Source: Phoronis australis
Lineage: Eukaryota > Phoronida > Phoronidae
Direction of reading: 5' to 3'
Assembly (NCBI GenBank): GCA_002633005.1
Contig: NMRA01000001.1
Span: 12,135 to 76,134, forward strand
Length of the DNA stretch: 64,000 bases
Part shown: positions 12,449-26,400 of the stretch, piece after piece
Position numbering within the stretch: the stretch's first letter is position 1
How the letters are laid out: each line of letters opens with the position of its first letter
Translations under genes and position numbers: made by a program
Notes under the pieces: model-generated
Seen by the model: the letters and a program-made list of their open reading frames with translations, nothing else
The model's database searches: none
What the model was told of the DNA's origin: nothing

Positions 12449-15341
12449 CTGGTGGAATAAATTGAAATTATTTAGGGAAAAATTGACAAAATATTAAAAA
12501 AATAAAACTTACAAGAACAAAGAATTTACATCACAGCACGGCCAATTTAATTCTGATAAAAAGTAATCTTTCTAGGACACCTTCTACTTGATATAACTAT
12601 CAAGGCAAATGCTACTTATTTGTGGCCAACAAACCACAGCTATGATCAATTGTTAGCTTTAGAAGCTATGTAAAGTAAGTCTTAACTGAAAAATACCATC
12701 TTCAAGAAATATCTTGATGCCTCAATTGACAGCAGTTTCTTTGTCATTTAAGGAATATAAGAACGTCAAATTTCTCATTTTTAACTTTGCAATTACCCAG
12801 CTCACTCAGATTGACGACCAGGCTTAGCTTAACACCCACCTGCGAAATTTCAAAATTATTACACAGTGCTCATACTAGTACGCAGCCTAAATACCCCCCC
12901 CCCCAATTCATAGGATTAATGACTTCATTAAATGTGCCTTTGTCTCTGTAAACAGTCATCTCACGCCAGTTATTATAAACTCCAACAATGTAAGAAACTC
13001 ATCAAGATAAACTCTCACCAATTTAAGGCACAAAGTGGTCAGAAAGTCACATTTCACCTGTGTTTTTTCCATGTAGCGCCAAACTGAGTGATTTTCTCTG
13101 CTCAAGTTTTGTACCAAAACTACCAACAAAGTTGCGAAAAAAATGTTTACATTCACAACAAGGTAAGAGATCATAGAAAAATGAAAACAATCATTTTTGT
13201 ACAAATTTGGTGAGATTTACTGTGCTTTGCGTAACCAACATTCAAAATTTCAATGACACCTTGCCAAAACTGGTACTTTCCTGTTATTTTTTATTTGACT
13301 TTTGCAGTAAATTGTTGCATTTAGATGAAGTTGCCAATAGGATAAATCTCCATCATGTGATTGATAAAATTTTATTTTGTTTCCACAACTACTTGCTCAG
13401 TTTAATGTGTCCCAAGCGCCAACCCGGACTTCATGGCTACCTACCATTTTCATTGGCCAAGACATAGAGAACAAAACAAACAGAATCAAAACAATATAAC
13501 CATATTTCCATGCAGGTACAGCTAACTTCTCACAGTAAAATTATTCTCTCCTAGAAGTATCACAGAAGGGCTAAAACGCTGCCAAGAATATTCAACGTGC
13601 TCGGCTGGGTCATTTTCCCCAATAGAAAGATTTCTCACCACCTAGAATCACTTAAAACATGTTCACTCTCTGCATGTTTTTAGTTGAGGTGAGCGGACTA
13701 GCTACAAAAGTTACAAAAACGCCAGTAGTTTTGGGGTACCTCTAGCTGCCAGCAAAGCGCAAGTAAAACTGACACTTGCTATCGAAAGTGGAAGCGAAAG
13801 CACTGTGTCCCAGCTAGTGGTGTGAACGGGGCATAACTGAACATTGAAGTTGCATCAGTAACCATGACTATGAAATCGGTATTTTGTTCCTTACTCAAAA
13901 ACGCAGTGATTTCTGGGTTTGTCAAGAACTTTAATGGTTAATCGTACAAATCATGCTCCTCACATCAGTGACATGCTGTGACTAGGCAAAGAAGAGCCTC
14001 ACTCAGATCTGGGCAATAAGGTTATGAAATTATCGTCGATTTGATTGATCAGCAATTTCGGACCAATTTTTAAATTATAAGTAGTCCTGATCAAATTTTT
14101 TCTGATGGAAGGTCAGTTAATTGCCACTTAAAGTAATTAATTCACATAAAAACTGTGGGATTTTTAAAAAATGTTATCAGGTACATGCGCAAAATCACTC
14201 CCCTAAACAAAACAAAATCTAGCATGATGTTAAAATTTAAAAAAAAGGAACTCAACAAATACATCTTATTTGAAAACAGGTTTTGTCATAGATTTTGACT
14301 GACATGTGATCCATCTATACATGAGACGCAAACAAATTGATGATGAGTTTTGAAGTAACATGGTTATCTCACAGAATTAATGCCAACATATGTAGATTAC
14401 CGTACCAACCTAATCTAGATTTAATTACACCAAAGGCTTGCATGTCCGCCCTTCCCTGTGACAACGTGCAGGAGATACCAATACCCAAGAACAGTTTGGG
14501 TACTGGTGTCAAAATACCATGGACGATCTTTACACCAAGCACTCAACTACACTAATGATCACATACATGTAACCTGGCAACAGAAATGTACCGGTAACTC
14601 ACGTTCTCCATTTCTCCATGTTTCTTACCTGAGGCTATCAGGTGAAGCGTATTTAGAAATTAATTTCAATGTTTATAAACATGGACATCTGGCTGTGTGT
14701 TAAGTGCACTCCTGCATACTTCTGACATGAGGACTAAAGGCTTGTGAAAGGGATGGGAAAGGGAAGGGAAAGTGTTGACAAAGACTGCTGTTACTACGGC
14801 AAATATAAAAAGAATCGAATTGAAATGGGCTTTGGCATATCAATATCGAAATCGGTTACTCTCGCATCACATTTCCATTTCAATTGAATTGAGACAGTCT
14901 TCACACTCTATGTCATTACCACAGACAAAAAATAGATGGCATCAAAATGCCCCCGTTTTAGCTTTGTATAACTAACTCCACACCAAAATCCAAAACGACA
15001 GAGCAGGTGTTCAGAATCCTACCAATTTCAATAATCGATGATTGGACACTGCACGGTAACCCATCATGATTACCAAGAATGAACTTACTTTCAAATACTA
15101 AATTTTTGTTCGTGAAACCATAAAAAATTCATGATAAAGAAAGATATCAACACAGAAATCATAAATGGATTGTTTTATGTAAACATCATCATCTACGAGG
15201 CAATGATTTTTAAGGGAGACCTCGCACACTGCAGGTTTGATTTGCGCGAGGCTTGCAAATCGTTTCTCTATTCTGAAACCTACAAAATAACGTTCACTAC
15301 AATCCGTCTTGTCTCCATGCTACAACGAGCAGGCTCAAGAC
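12449..15341. other. Intron, no exon seen
   Basis: Part of the ~22 kb putative first intron of the minus-strand gene. It is AT-rich, with a short C-run at about 12894-12904. I see no supported gene. Confidence 0.4.
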
Positions 15342-15405
15342 ATGGTCACGTGACTACAAACTATGGTCACATGACTACAAACTATGGTCACATGACTACA
15401 AACTT
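15342..15405. repeat. 22-bp tandem repeat, three copies
   Basis: Three head-to-tail copies of ATGGTCACATGACTACAAAC(T), the first with the variant CACGTG in place of CACATG. Confidence 0.9.
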
Positions 15406-15639
15406 CCATGCATTAAGGACTTTAAAACCATAGTAGTAATCGTAGTAGTAATACACTTCATTCACGTTAAGACAAAATATACAATTAATACACCTCAACA
15501 CTTATGGAGACTCCATGAAGGACCTGAAGTAACCGCTGACCACAGAGCTGCCAGAGAATGAAAATACAACATTACAGGTAATCAAAATTACAAAATTAGG
15601 TGATACTTCAAAACAACGTTCTTAATATATATATAATTT

Positions 15640-16160
15640 ATAACAGAGGATAACGAATGGGTAAAAATTTTTGAGAAACACTTTCAGGAAAGTTATTAAT
15701 TATTTGAGGTAGGGCATTGCGAACTGAATCTTCAGTAAATGATTTAGTACAACGGGGAATTTGTACAAGATGTCCTTGCCTAGTGTAATGTTCATGAACA
15801 GATTTACGGGTTATTAAATTGAACGTGTTAAAAAATGAAGGTAGTTATTACGAACACATTTGTAGAAAAATTTGATAATAGCAACAACATGCAAGTCCTT
15901 TATTTTAAGTATCTGTGTAGTCCTGAATAAAGGATCTGTATGGGAATTAAAATAACTAGAGGTAATAAATAAATTGCGAATAACATTTTCTGTAATTTGA
16001 ATATTCTATGATGTTCACACCCCCATAACAGAATGCCATAATTAAAATGAGGAAGGACAAGGCCATTATATACAGTTTTCAAAGTTTCAAAGGGCAAGAA
16101 ATATTTAATGTTATGAAGACCACCACAGAGTCTGCTCATCTCTCTTTCATACAGTTGTTA
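15640..16160 (-). mobile_element. Non-LTR retrotransposon RT fragment (C-terminal part), decayed
   Basis: The minus strand at 15900-16139 encodes LCGGLHNIKYFLPFETLK followed by TVYNGLVLPHFNYGILLWG, the thumb-region pattern of LINE reverse transcriptases (CR1/Jockey-like). After a frame change the match continues with DPLFRTTQILKIKDLHVV and IIKFFYKCVRNNYL, then after another shift with HYTRQGHLVQIPRCTKSF towards about 15640. At least two frameshifts and the lack of the palm and endonuclease domains show it is a dead, 5'-truncated copy. It lies inside the long intron of the uncharacterised gene, on the same strand. Confidence 0.8.
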
Positions 16161-19100
16161 AACTGTCCACTAATGAACAACAACAGTCACTTCAGTTTTC
16201 AAAGAAACATCAATAGGTGCATATTTACCAACCATCTGATACTTCAATAGGCAAAAACTTCTATTATGTATTGAAAATTTCAGGTTACAATAGTTATTTT
16301 TTCATTAAAGTTCAAGCACAAATTATATTTAAAAACACAAAGAATAGCCGAGACAGTATACCAATCAGTCTGCACATGCTCGGATATTTCTGAAGTTTGA
16401 CTTTTAGTCACTATTTCCTGATTATATATCGATATTTGGCCCATTAACACGCTTCATTCTTTTGAAGGCACACCTACGGAAATTGGTTTCACATTATATC
16501 CTGGCCAGACCCGAGAGTGTTTGAAAGCATGGATAGAGTGAGCGCAAAGATATACTACAACAACAGCTTGCGATATTGTGGTTTAAAGATGCATTTAACA
16601 CGTTCAAAATACCTGTCACCTAATCATATTTGGGTTCTTAACCAAAGACTTAAAACAGACACCCGCTCTGCGATCATCTCACGGGAAATGGTAATTTTTC
16701 TTGCATCATTCACTTATATGGGCATCCGTCTGCCACCATTTTTGAATTTCAAGGTTGGCCAACCCCAAAGAAATCAATGATTTTTTGGTCGTGTTTCTTG
16801 ACCTGTTGAGGGTTTGTATTGGAAACATAAAACGAGTCCTACCACGGTAGGGGAAATATTGAGACTGATTTCACCTGAGTGAGAGGCTTAATGTGATTTA
16901 CATTTTAGCCAGATAAACTTGGCAAACTGCAGCTCACGTAGTTCAACAATGATAATACTACAAGGTGCTAGGTCAGACCTGAAAAATTATACATTCAAAC
17001 ATTGAGACACACAATTGTCCAAGTTCTAAATAAGGACTCAAGGTATCATGGATACATAGCAATTCTAAGCCATCAAGTACCTGCTTTTGCAATCAAGTCT
17101 TGACAGGGTCCTCTGTGGACTCAGGGAATAGACCACTGTAGCAAACACTTTGCAATCACGAAAAGCCAACCAAATAACCACAGACAGACTTCAGTGAAAA
17201 AATCCTGCGGACACAATACCTTTCGCCGTTATAATGGAAATTATCATGGCTCGAATGGCGGGATTGGCAACTATACAATTGGCATGACAACATGCTGGTA
17301 GGAAATATGAACGATTGTAATGCTGGGTAAATTTTCACAGCAAATACCGCACTCGTCCGAGTTGATATCCATGTTCGACTTGATGCCCACTTGAAAAATT
17401 TGAAAATTTTATTTTGTTTAAAAACACCCATGCATGGATTAACAACCACCCCAATATATGCAATTGGCCTTTCCTTGAATGAACTCAACATATTTTTGTG
17501 AACAACAGGCAAATTTTCCTTCCAAAACGTACTTTTATTGATGCAGTTTGAGAATCAGTTATGGTGATGGTCACTAATACAGTGGTCCCGAAAATTGTCA
17601 GAATCATTTTTCTCCACTGAATAATGGGAATCAAACTTTGGTTCTGGTAAGTAACTACTGTCCATTTACATTTGAGCAACAGAGTTTTCATAACAAGCCT
17701 TCTAATTATTATTCTTCACAAGTTTGTCTTTTGCACGCGAGTTAAAAGAGTTTACTCAAGTCCACTTTTCAGCTCATTCTCCACCCTCCATTGCACAAAA
17801 ACATGGTCATGTGTCATTATATCAAATTTGCTGGATAGATTAAAGTGAATCTGGTACAAAGATACAGAGGGGGAAGAGTATGGTAGACAGTTGTCACCTC
17901 ACTTGGTCAAAGTAAATACAGGCAATTCAGAAAGTGTCCAAAACACAAATGCGTGAAATGATCAACTTCCTTCAACCATATCGGAGCATAGATATAGTCT
18001 CGCTAATTTGGGACAAAAACAATTGTCAAAACTACCTGTTTTTTGTTTTCACTGGCTGCTAACAATATTTGACATATTATACGGTAAAAGCCAACAGTAT
18101 TCAGACAAAATGACCGGGAGTTTTCCGCCATCACCTTTGGGCAGGTCAGCAGTCTAATCCCCAATGACCCAGAAGGAAAGAAATTAACAGAAGAGTTACT
18201 AAGGTGGCTAAGGTACTCTGCAATTATAACATTGTGGCCTTAATAGTTGTTAAATGAGTCATTTTTATTTTTAACAGAATTAGTGCTCATGGCAAAATGT
18301 CACTTTGTCTGATTACTTTAATTTGTCTTGAACTGTGTAGCACACATCACAGAGCTTGAAAGTCAGGAAAGACATTCATTTGACATACTAGGATACAGAA
18401 AAAATGTTTAGAAAAATGAGAAAATAAATTTTGTTTAAGTGCTCCTACTTGAAGATTAGAAATCAGATCATTAAGGTGCATCTGCTGCTGAAGACTGAGC
18501 AGTCAAGGTTAAAGTCTTAAGGATCGTAGAAAAATGTCCGATTGTGGCCATCATTTTTAAACCTGATCAGATTCACATGAATCTTTTCCATAACTTATAG
18601 GGCTTCATACACCGGATGTTCTCCATTGAAAACTCTACAAGGAATTGGTTTTGAATGTTCCACTTTTGCATGAGGTGCTATCAAAATTGGGCCTTCTTTA
18701 ATGAAAACATGTTAAAGTTACACGAGATGAAAACAAAAAGCTAAACTTTAAGAAAACTGCAACAACCCAAATTTTCCTAAGAAAGCGTGGTCACATAAAT
18801 TTCCCTAAAAACATCACGGTCACGTGAGCGGCAGATTTCAGAAAATGAACTTCTGTCCATGCAGTTAAATTCTGTAGATCTATAGATATATGGTTGAATG
18901 CACAGACATTTGGACAAAGTCATTTATAACATAAACATCTCATAATCACGTAGAATTTGCAAAATAGTTGTCAGTCAAACGGAGTACAACATGCAGGTCC
19001 AATAGCCGAATGCTTCCAGATGCTAACATTACATTGCCACAGTGCATTCTTAAAATCGTAAATGGCCTGTGCACAACTCATTCTGAAACCAAAAAGATGC

Positions 19101-19170
19101 CATCAGTCAACAGAACCTCAACACTAATCCCAGGTGTTATGATGCGACACTTGGGTAAAAAAGCGAAAGA
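16161..19170. other. Intron, no exon seen
   Basis: I found no domain, splice-bounded exon or clear repeat in this stretch. The largest open frame (minus, 17156-17512, 118 codons) has no recognisable content. Confidence 0.4.
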
Positions 19171-19340
19171 ACGTATCCCACTTTTCCTAACATCATAACG
19201 TGTCCCACTTCTCCTAACATGTCCCACTTCTCCTAACATGTCCCACTTCTCCTAACATCATAACGTGTCCCACTTCTCCTAACATCATATCGTGTCCCAC
19301 TTCTCCTAACATCATAACGTGTCCCACTTCTCCTAACATC
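19171..19340. repeat. Short tandem repeat of CCCACTTCTCCTAACAT units
   Basis: About seven copies of a unit CGTGTCCCACTTCTCCTAAC, spaced alternately by about 19 and 28 bases depending on whether the ATCATAA tail is present. It is open on the minus strand, giving an RRSGTRYDV peptide repeat that I regard as non-coding. Confidence 0.9.
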
Positions 19341-21021
19341 AGCTGACAACAAGACTTTTTCGGAAATACGGAAAAAACACATCACATTTATTTTTTGGTT
19401 AACAAAGCTTACAGGTGATCTTCCAAGTATTGTACAGTTACAAAATGTTACCTTTGACTCTAAGCAGCTCTGAGCCCAAATAAACCACATCAAAGTCATC
19501 CTTCGACTCCATGACATCACAGAACTTGAGAACATGCTTAGAATTGCTATACATATTTGTAAATGTGATAAATGTTCATGTCCTAAGTGTTCACTGCTTC
19601 ACAGAATGCAGAAATTGTTATCGAGACACCAGTGCCAAACTGTGAACTGGGTACAAGCAGATGTGGTCAGGAAAGCTGATCAATTTCAGATGGATTGATT
19701 TACCAACTCTATCAGAGGTGTAAATTAATTATCATACCCAAGAGGCAGACTTTATGGAGACTTACAATTGCCATCCTCCAAGGAATTTTTAAACAAAAAT
19801 GAAACATACTCCTATTTGTGGTGGACACCCATAGAATGTTAATGCATAATTCACAAGTCAGGTCGGTCACCCTGGATACATTTCCAGTCCTTTTGACTTT
19901 CCTTTACTTCAAATGACAAATTTTGAACATCAATTTTTCGTCTGCACAGTCAGAAAGAATCACCCGATTCCAACAGTTTACACTGGAATATATGAGGGAA
20001 AGGTGTCTTAGATGTTTTTAGTTTCCAAAACGAAGACCAGAGACATTAATTTAACTGATACAGGTTTAATGAAATATTATACATATATATAATATCGTTT
20101 AAAAAAAGTTGCTAAATTACAATGAAATTTGCCTTGCTACTTCAAAGTCATGGTCAAAAACCAAACGAAAACCAGGATGAAAATACACAAGATTACTTGA
20201 ATGCGGGGAAATTTTGCTTCGAATTTTCTACCAGAATGAACATTGTGAACTTTTTGAGAACAATTGTTGTGCTCTTTTTTGAGCGTGAATAACAAAAAGG
20301 AGGCTAAATTCGATGCCAACTGACAGTAAAATATAATTTCCTACAAACATGAATGGACCATAATAGTGAAGACCAAAGTGTTGAGTGCAACTGTAAAGGT
20401 ACACAACTGCACTGTACAACCAGAATGAAACCCTTGGCTAATCTATATTATCAGGTACTATCAACATGTGAGATGATTTTACACAACAAAGATAAGAGAT
20501 CAATAAAACAAAACCAGACAGCCAAGGGTTTGAATCTCCAGAATACCTGATATCATTTCCTTATTTGTTCTGATCCCTGTACAAACTAATTGAGATAACT
20601 GCACAGATACTGCACAGCAAACCCCCATAGCAGCAAAGATAAACCTCAAAGAATGTTGAGGTACACAGATTGCAGATATTTTTATGAATAGGCAGCAGGG
20701 AAGTGATACCTTTAGTTGCAGTCAAATGACTGTAGCAGGTAGAGCCTTACTGTCTACAAGGACCATTTGTAAATACCCTAGGTAAACAAATTACAAGAGT
20801 TTTGAAAATTCACTCTATCATACTGGACTAGGTTGCATAAAACTTCAAAACTATCCATTGGATAAGTTTGGTTGTTGCATGATGCCAGGTGCATTATTCA
20901 ACAATAGCAACATGGCCTGCGATAATGCCAAATCATTGAATGCTATGCAGTGTGAGTTATGTGCAGCCTATAACTTTTGTGCAACTGGGCCCCCGATGTC
21001 CAGCCCCATTTCGACTACTGT
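19341..21021. other. Intron, no exon seen
   Basis: Nothing supported as a gene or named repeat. Confidence 0.4.
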
Positions 21022-21259
21022 CAGTGGCAGATCTACGATTTCAGTAAGGGGGGGTTTAGGATTCGAAAGAATCCGAGGTGCGTAGCGCCGCGGAGAAGGA
21101 AGGTCGCGAGAGGGTTTCCCTCCTCCCGTGTAAGATTTTTTGGGATTTTTAGTAGCTAATTTCGTTTTTCTGGCGATTTTTTTTCCAGTTTTTATTTTTG
21201 ATCCTGTCCCGAGGGGGGGGGTTTAAACCCCCTGAACCCCCCCTGTAGATCCGCCTCTG
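21022..21259. mobile_element. MITE with CAGNGGCGGAT-type inverted ends (second copy)
   Basis: The left end is CAGTGGCAGATCTACG and the right end GTAGATCCGCCTCTG, inverted repeats of each other. The 5-base sequence ACTGT flanks both sides as a target-site duplication. It contains long G and C runs like the copy at 11150-11326. It is 238 bp and non-coding. Confidence 0.82.
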
Positions 21260-22539
21260 ACTGTCCATCCAAAGTTTAAAACAATTCACTTTTAAACAAG
21301 GAGCATATTCTGCTTAGTTTGATTTTAACAAAGCACTTCAGTCATTTACTTATTTTACATTTTAATACTTTGGCACTGACAATGGAGTGGGTTTTAATTT
21401 TTAAAACGAAACATTATGAAAAATTTTATTGAAATATTCCCAAGGTTGATTTTGACAAAATTGTTGTTCAGTTCCATAAAACGGAACTGATTGTGATTTG
21501 CACAGCCCATTACTTATCCACACTGAGACAGAAGGTGTCATATTGGATCCAGGACCATGATACCAACTTGGCTCGCACTTCACCAGGGAAACAAAACAAA
21601 TACCAGGCAATAGGCTGCATTCTCAGCATGGACAGAAGAGCCACCTGTAGGTTAAATTAGTGTCCAGCCATGAACAGATCGCGCTCCGTTCCGGGGCAAA
21701 CATAAGAAATGGACAATGGCAGTTTCAAGCTTTTACATCGCCAAACTGGAAATATTTTACAGTGTATACTAATCTATGTATTGAGCCTACAATGTTTACA
21801 CAAGATCACACAAGATGAACAAAATGAAGCACACAAGATCATGATGTAGGAAGTCATATTGAAGTCACTATCTGATTGGCCTGCCATCTATTGACAAAAA
21901 GCTCAGGATGGTCTTCGGTCTAGTGAGCTCCTTGTAAAAAGGTTAACGGTTCTGGTGTCACACATCAATATTTGAATTCTAATGAACTTGGGTCGTTCTT
22001 TGAATGAAATACTCCAATAACCACATACCTTGTCATTTATTGATCCAGCATTGTGTAAACAATTTACAAAGAAACAGTGACACAGAGAATATTAACATAA
22101 GGAACAGTCACAGTAAACTGGTGACATGTTCTATAATGAATGCAGATCACAAACCAGGATTGTTTGCATTCCTAATTCTCAAGATCCAACTAAAAACCAG
22201 ATTTATAACATAAAAACAAATTTTGAAAATGGTTCTACTGTCACGCAGATGACCTGCTTTTGACTTACTCTTCTGATTTACAAGACCTTTCACTAACTTA
22301 AATCTGGTGTGAGAGTAGGGTTGATGTAAATTGCAAAGTTAGTGGAACTATTCATACCTCAGCCTCAGTAGTTAACAGACATTGAAGTAAACGGTAGGTG
22401 ATGCAGGCCTTTATCCAGGATTTCGAAAATAGGGTGTCCAAAATGGGGTTCCCAATATTCCGGGGCGTTCATGATTCCGACACATAACCCCCCGACCCCC
22501 AGCAATCCCCCCAAACACACAGATTTTTTTTTACCAAAA
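21260..22539. other. Intron, no exon seen
   Basis: No supported gene. Near 22400-22510 there is a stretch with C runs (ccccccgacccccagcaatc) that may be a worn piece of the same G/C-run-bearing repeat type. Confidence 0.35.
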
Positions 22540-22817
22540 ATGTGTAGACCAAGGTTTTTACAATGCTATCAACCAAGTGTGAGCATAGCAACATTGTATA
22601 TACTTTGTATACATTGTATATTTCTTCCTGCTTTGAAAAAAGAGCCTCCACTGTGAGTCTCTAGGCTTCCTAGTAATCATTACAATGTGTGTGTCCAAAC
22701 TTGAAAGGTTCCTATTGACAGTGGGCGTCCAAATGATACATTGTGCATCCTTGCCAGGGAGTCCATTTTAGTGCTAGGGCGTTCATTTGGACACCCAGGA
22801 CGTAGGCTGCATAAAGG
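22540..22817 (-). repeat. Interspersed repeat, copy 1 (inverted partner at 28403-28690)
   Basis: This is closely similar, in reverse complement, to 28403-28690. Shared landmarks include ATTGTATATACTTTGTATA, the run around TTGAAAGGTTCCTATTGACA and CCAGGACGTA. It is roughly 280 bp, non-coding and of unknown class. Confidence 0.85.
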
Positions 22818-23228
22818 CCAGAGGTGATGCTGCCGCCTTCAGAAGTAATGGCAAATAAGCAGTGGCCCCTGCTGCATGACACTTCGAGGAGACTGAACTT
22901 GCCCATTGTCAATGAGGAGTTGTGGTCAGTAAAAGGATAACTGTGAACTTTAACAGGCAAGAATCTCATCCAAATTTGGAAGATTTCATATCAATCATGA
23001 AGGTGTAATCCAATCTGTTTGATCATGGACTCCCTTACCACCCAGGGGGGTACTCTGCTCAAACTATATTTTTGATGGGAGGTGCTCATAACTACAAAAA
23101 CACAGATTTGTCTAAAGTCGATAACATAGTCAGGCAAGAGGAACCCCTCCCCTCCCTCATGCCACCCCTCTCCCCCTCATGGCTACTTGTTTGCTGATTG
23201 GGGGGGGAGTGTGCGTCAGTTAAAGGTG
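22818..23228. other. No gene seen
   Basis: Contains short G and C runs (around 23043 and 23140-23205) but no exon or repeat that I can assign. Confidence 0.35.
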
Positions 23229-23487
23229 ATTCTTTTCAATAAAAAGCGCTTCCCATTTAAAAACGGACTTTCCCACTTTGTCCAAAACTGAAATGTAATA
23301 TTACAATATAGATAAATATCAACATTTTGACTTTAAATTTAGCTTGTAATCGAGAAGGGGAAATGATCAATTACAAACCAAATTTAAAGACAAAATGTTG
23401 ATATTTATCTAAATTATAATATTTCATTTCAGTTGGGACAAAGTTAGAAAGTCCCTTTATAATTGGATGGAAACTGATGAAAAGAAT
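23229..23487. mobile_element. Long imperfect palindrome (hairpin MITE)
   Basis: The arm 23229-23350 is the reverse complement, with scattered mismatches, of 23370-23487, leaving a loop of about 20 bases. Landmarks are GATAAATATCAACATTTTG in the left arm and CAAAATGTTGATATTTATC in the right arm. The arms run to the ends, as in foldback-type MITEs. No open frame of note. Confidence 0.85.
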
Positions 23488-26400
23488 TTTGTGTGACTTA
23501 AAAATGTTTTTCAGAGGGCAATGAAGCAGATATTTGGCTCTCCAAAAATTGAGGGTTCGGGGAGATGAAGACCCTAAAGTACTTTGCGGAATACATGCAG
23601 AATATTAAATCACGGATGGAGATGTCTACGATGCATCCTCCTCCTTCTGTAAGTCCAGTAATTGATTTAATTTTCTACATATTATTTACTCAACTGAATG
23701 ACTGAATCATATAAGTTTGTGAAGTAAGTACTAATTATTAGATCAGGACATGTCCCTTTGAACATAATATATCGGTATCTTGTTCATAACACAAACTAGT
23801 TCTGTTACTAGTGGTGAGTGAGCACATTATATCCCTGGATCCTGGAGAGGGTCCCCCACACAGAATGTTCAGGTTTGTAATAAGGACACTAGCAATTATG
23901 CATCTGGTGTTGTAAGACCTTATTCAATAAATGAATGGAGATTTTCAGCAAGTTAGGAAAATTGAACTGCTTGGGATGACATTCAGACTGGTGTTAAATC
24001 TGGGATGGGTCAAGGGAAGGGGGACCAGACAGTGCTACCGTCTCTACTTAGCAGCTGAGACAGTGATACTTTCTAGGGGGTGGGGTCGCAACCTGGAGTG
24101 TTGAAGGAATATGTTGGATAACCTATACAGCGGCAAGCCAGTGGCACCCTTGTCCCCCCAAATGTGCCTGCAAAACAACTTGATGTTTTATACAAAAAAA
24201 CAACTTTCAGCAGCCACTGCGTCGAAATAAATTATTTCATTGATAACAAACGTTCGAAAACTTTTGAATTCTCATTCCAAGCCTAAATACTTGAGCAAAA
24301 ATTAATAGTTGACATTGTGTTTTAAAGCAAAGCAATGGAATAGGGATTAATCCCTGAATATACCAAGCTGAAGGTTAGTGATAGTTGTGCAAGCAAGGTG
24401 ACCACAAAGTTTCATGTAAACTACCTAAACTGTTCTAGGTCACCAGGTTTGAACAGTGACCCAAGAGTTTTCAAAACTGACCTATATTTAGCATGCAACT
24501 ATTTTCATACTGAACATCTTTTGACTTTGATGACAGACTTAAGCACAAACTTGTAAAGTGCAAACTCGTACAGTTGAGTCATCTCCTAATTTTCGGTATT
24601 AAAACCCCGACGACCTACAGCACTTCAGTAAGCTATTTAAAAACAGCGACTTTGATGATTGTTTAATGTGGGCAAAAAAATTTTGACTCCAGTTTTCAAC
24701 AGTCACACCGCAGCCCTGGTGGATGCAATGTCAGGTCCCCTCTAAATGAGTGTGACCACTGCATTAAATATGTTCTTTTTCATCATTATCGTGTGAGATA
24801 CTCAGACGGCATAATTATTGCCTGGAAACAATATTAATAGCTGTCAAGGGAAAAATAGTCCGTTCCTTATTGTACAAACTGTTAGAGAAATCTCCATGAT
24901 AGCAAGTAACAGCATATGTTCACGAAAACAACAACGGATTTAAAACTTGACATGTTTCGGTGTCATATATTAAACACCATCCTCAGAAGTCAGAGAAATG
25001 AACGTAGATCAATCATAAAATTGTAGATTTTCATTTTGTGAACACTCAGGCTAAGTGCCAATAAAAGCTGTGTCAAAAATCTAGACACCAACAGCAGTGT
25101 ACACTGGTGGCTCCAGTAAACTTAATCTCTGCAACAGCTTAACAGTTTCAAGAAAAAACTAAAATATGTAAATTTAGCCTTTTAACTTCGCTGCTGTCGC
25201 TCAGGGGTTCCCATACAGTCAAATGGTCTGTGTTCTGACTGATGTGTGTATTCCATGACCAATCCACACTCTAAATACATCTACAATTAACTCAGATGAG
25301 CTTTAAAGACTTCCTTCAGACAGAAGGTCAGAAAATGAAAATAAGGAATACTGCCTAGACCAACACATGCTATCATTAGCCATTAGAACAAATTCATGGA
25401 AGGCAGTAAGGGCCCAGCAACGCAAGAAAACGTGATTGGACTGTGGTCATCGGCAGGAATTTGTGAAATAACGCTTCACTTGGAGAAGATTCATCCATTC
25501 ACAAATAAACAGAATGCAGAAAGTTTTTAGAAAAGGTGGATTTTCTGCATTTTTCATTTCAGAAGATAGGAAATTTCTCACGATAAATACTTCAATCATT
25601 TTCTGCTGAGTTCATGGCATACTGCATGGACTAATCTCTACTATTTCAGTGTTGAAAACTAAAAAACTACCATGTGTATTGGATTTTGTGGATAACCACC
25701 AATTTTAAAAACACAACATTTTAAAGATGTCCCTAACCTTGTTAAAATATAACCAACTGAAATAAAACTCAAATTAACTAGGTTGCGCATGAACATTTCT
25801 TTCTTCAGTGTTAAAATGAAATATTGAAACTTACATGTGAGAACAAATCCCTGAAACAAAACCAAATTTGAAGAGTTTCTGTATAGTTTCAACATCCCTA
25901 ATAGTCAGGGCTCAAATGACCACTTGAAACTGACTATCAGAACTGGGGCACATGATGCAAGTTTGAGGATGGCGTCCATATTGCTTAGAACAAACAGTCA
26001 CCATCTCTGTGCAAATAAAAAGGCCTGCAATTTGTACCTCTCGGCCCAAAGGGGTGTATGGCCAACAAATCAAAAACTATTCGGGTGTTGCAACCTACGC
26101 CATCCCCAAAAGTCTCACCCCAAGTTCCCAAGTAAATTGCAAAGATCATCAATACAGTTTATCATTCTCTAATGCGAGGATAGCGCATGGTCTTCAACAA
26201 ATCACCGAAATCTCAAAAAAATGAATCTCAGTACAAAAATAAATCAGTTTGTTTTCAGTGTTTTGGTATCACATGACAACCTTCAGACAAACGTTTCCGC
26301 ACCATGATGTGTAGCAAGATTTATTCAAGCTAAAGATTACAACAGCAAGGCATGTACATAAATATGACTCACTGCAAATATGCATTAAGAAGCTCACCCA

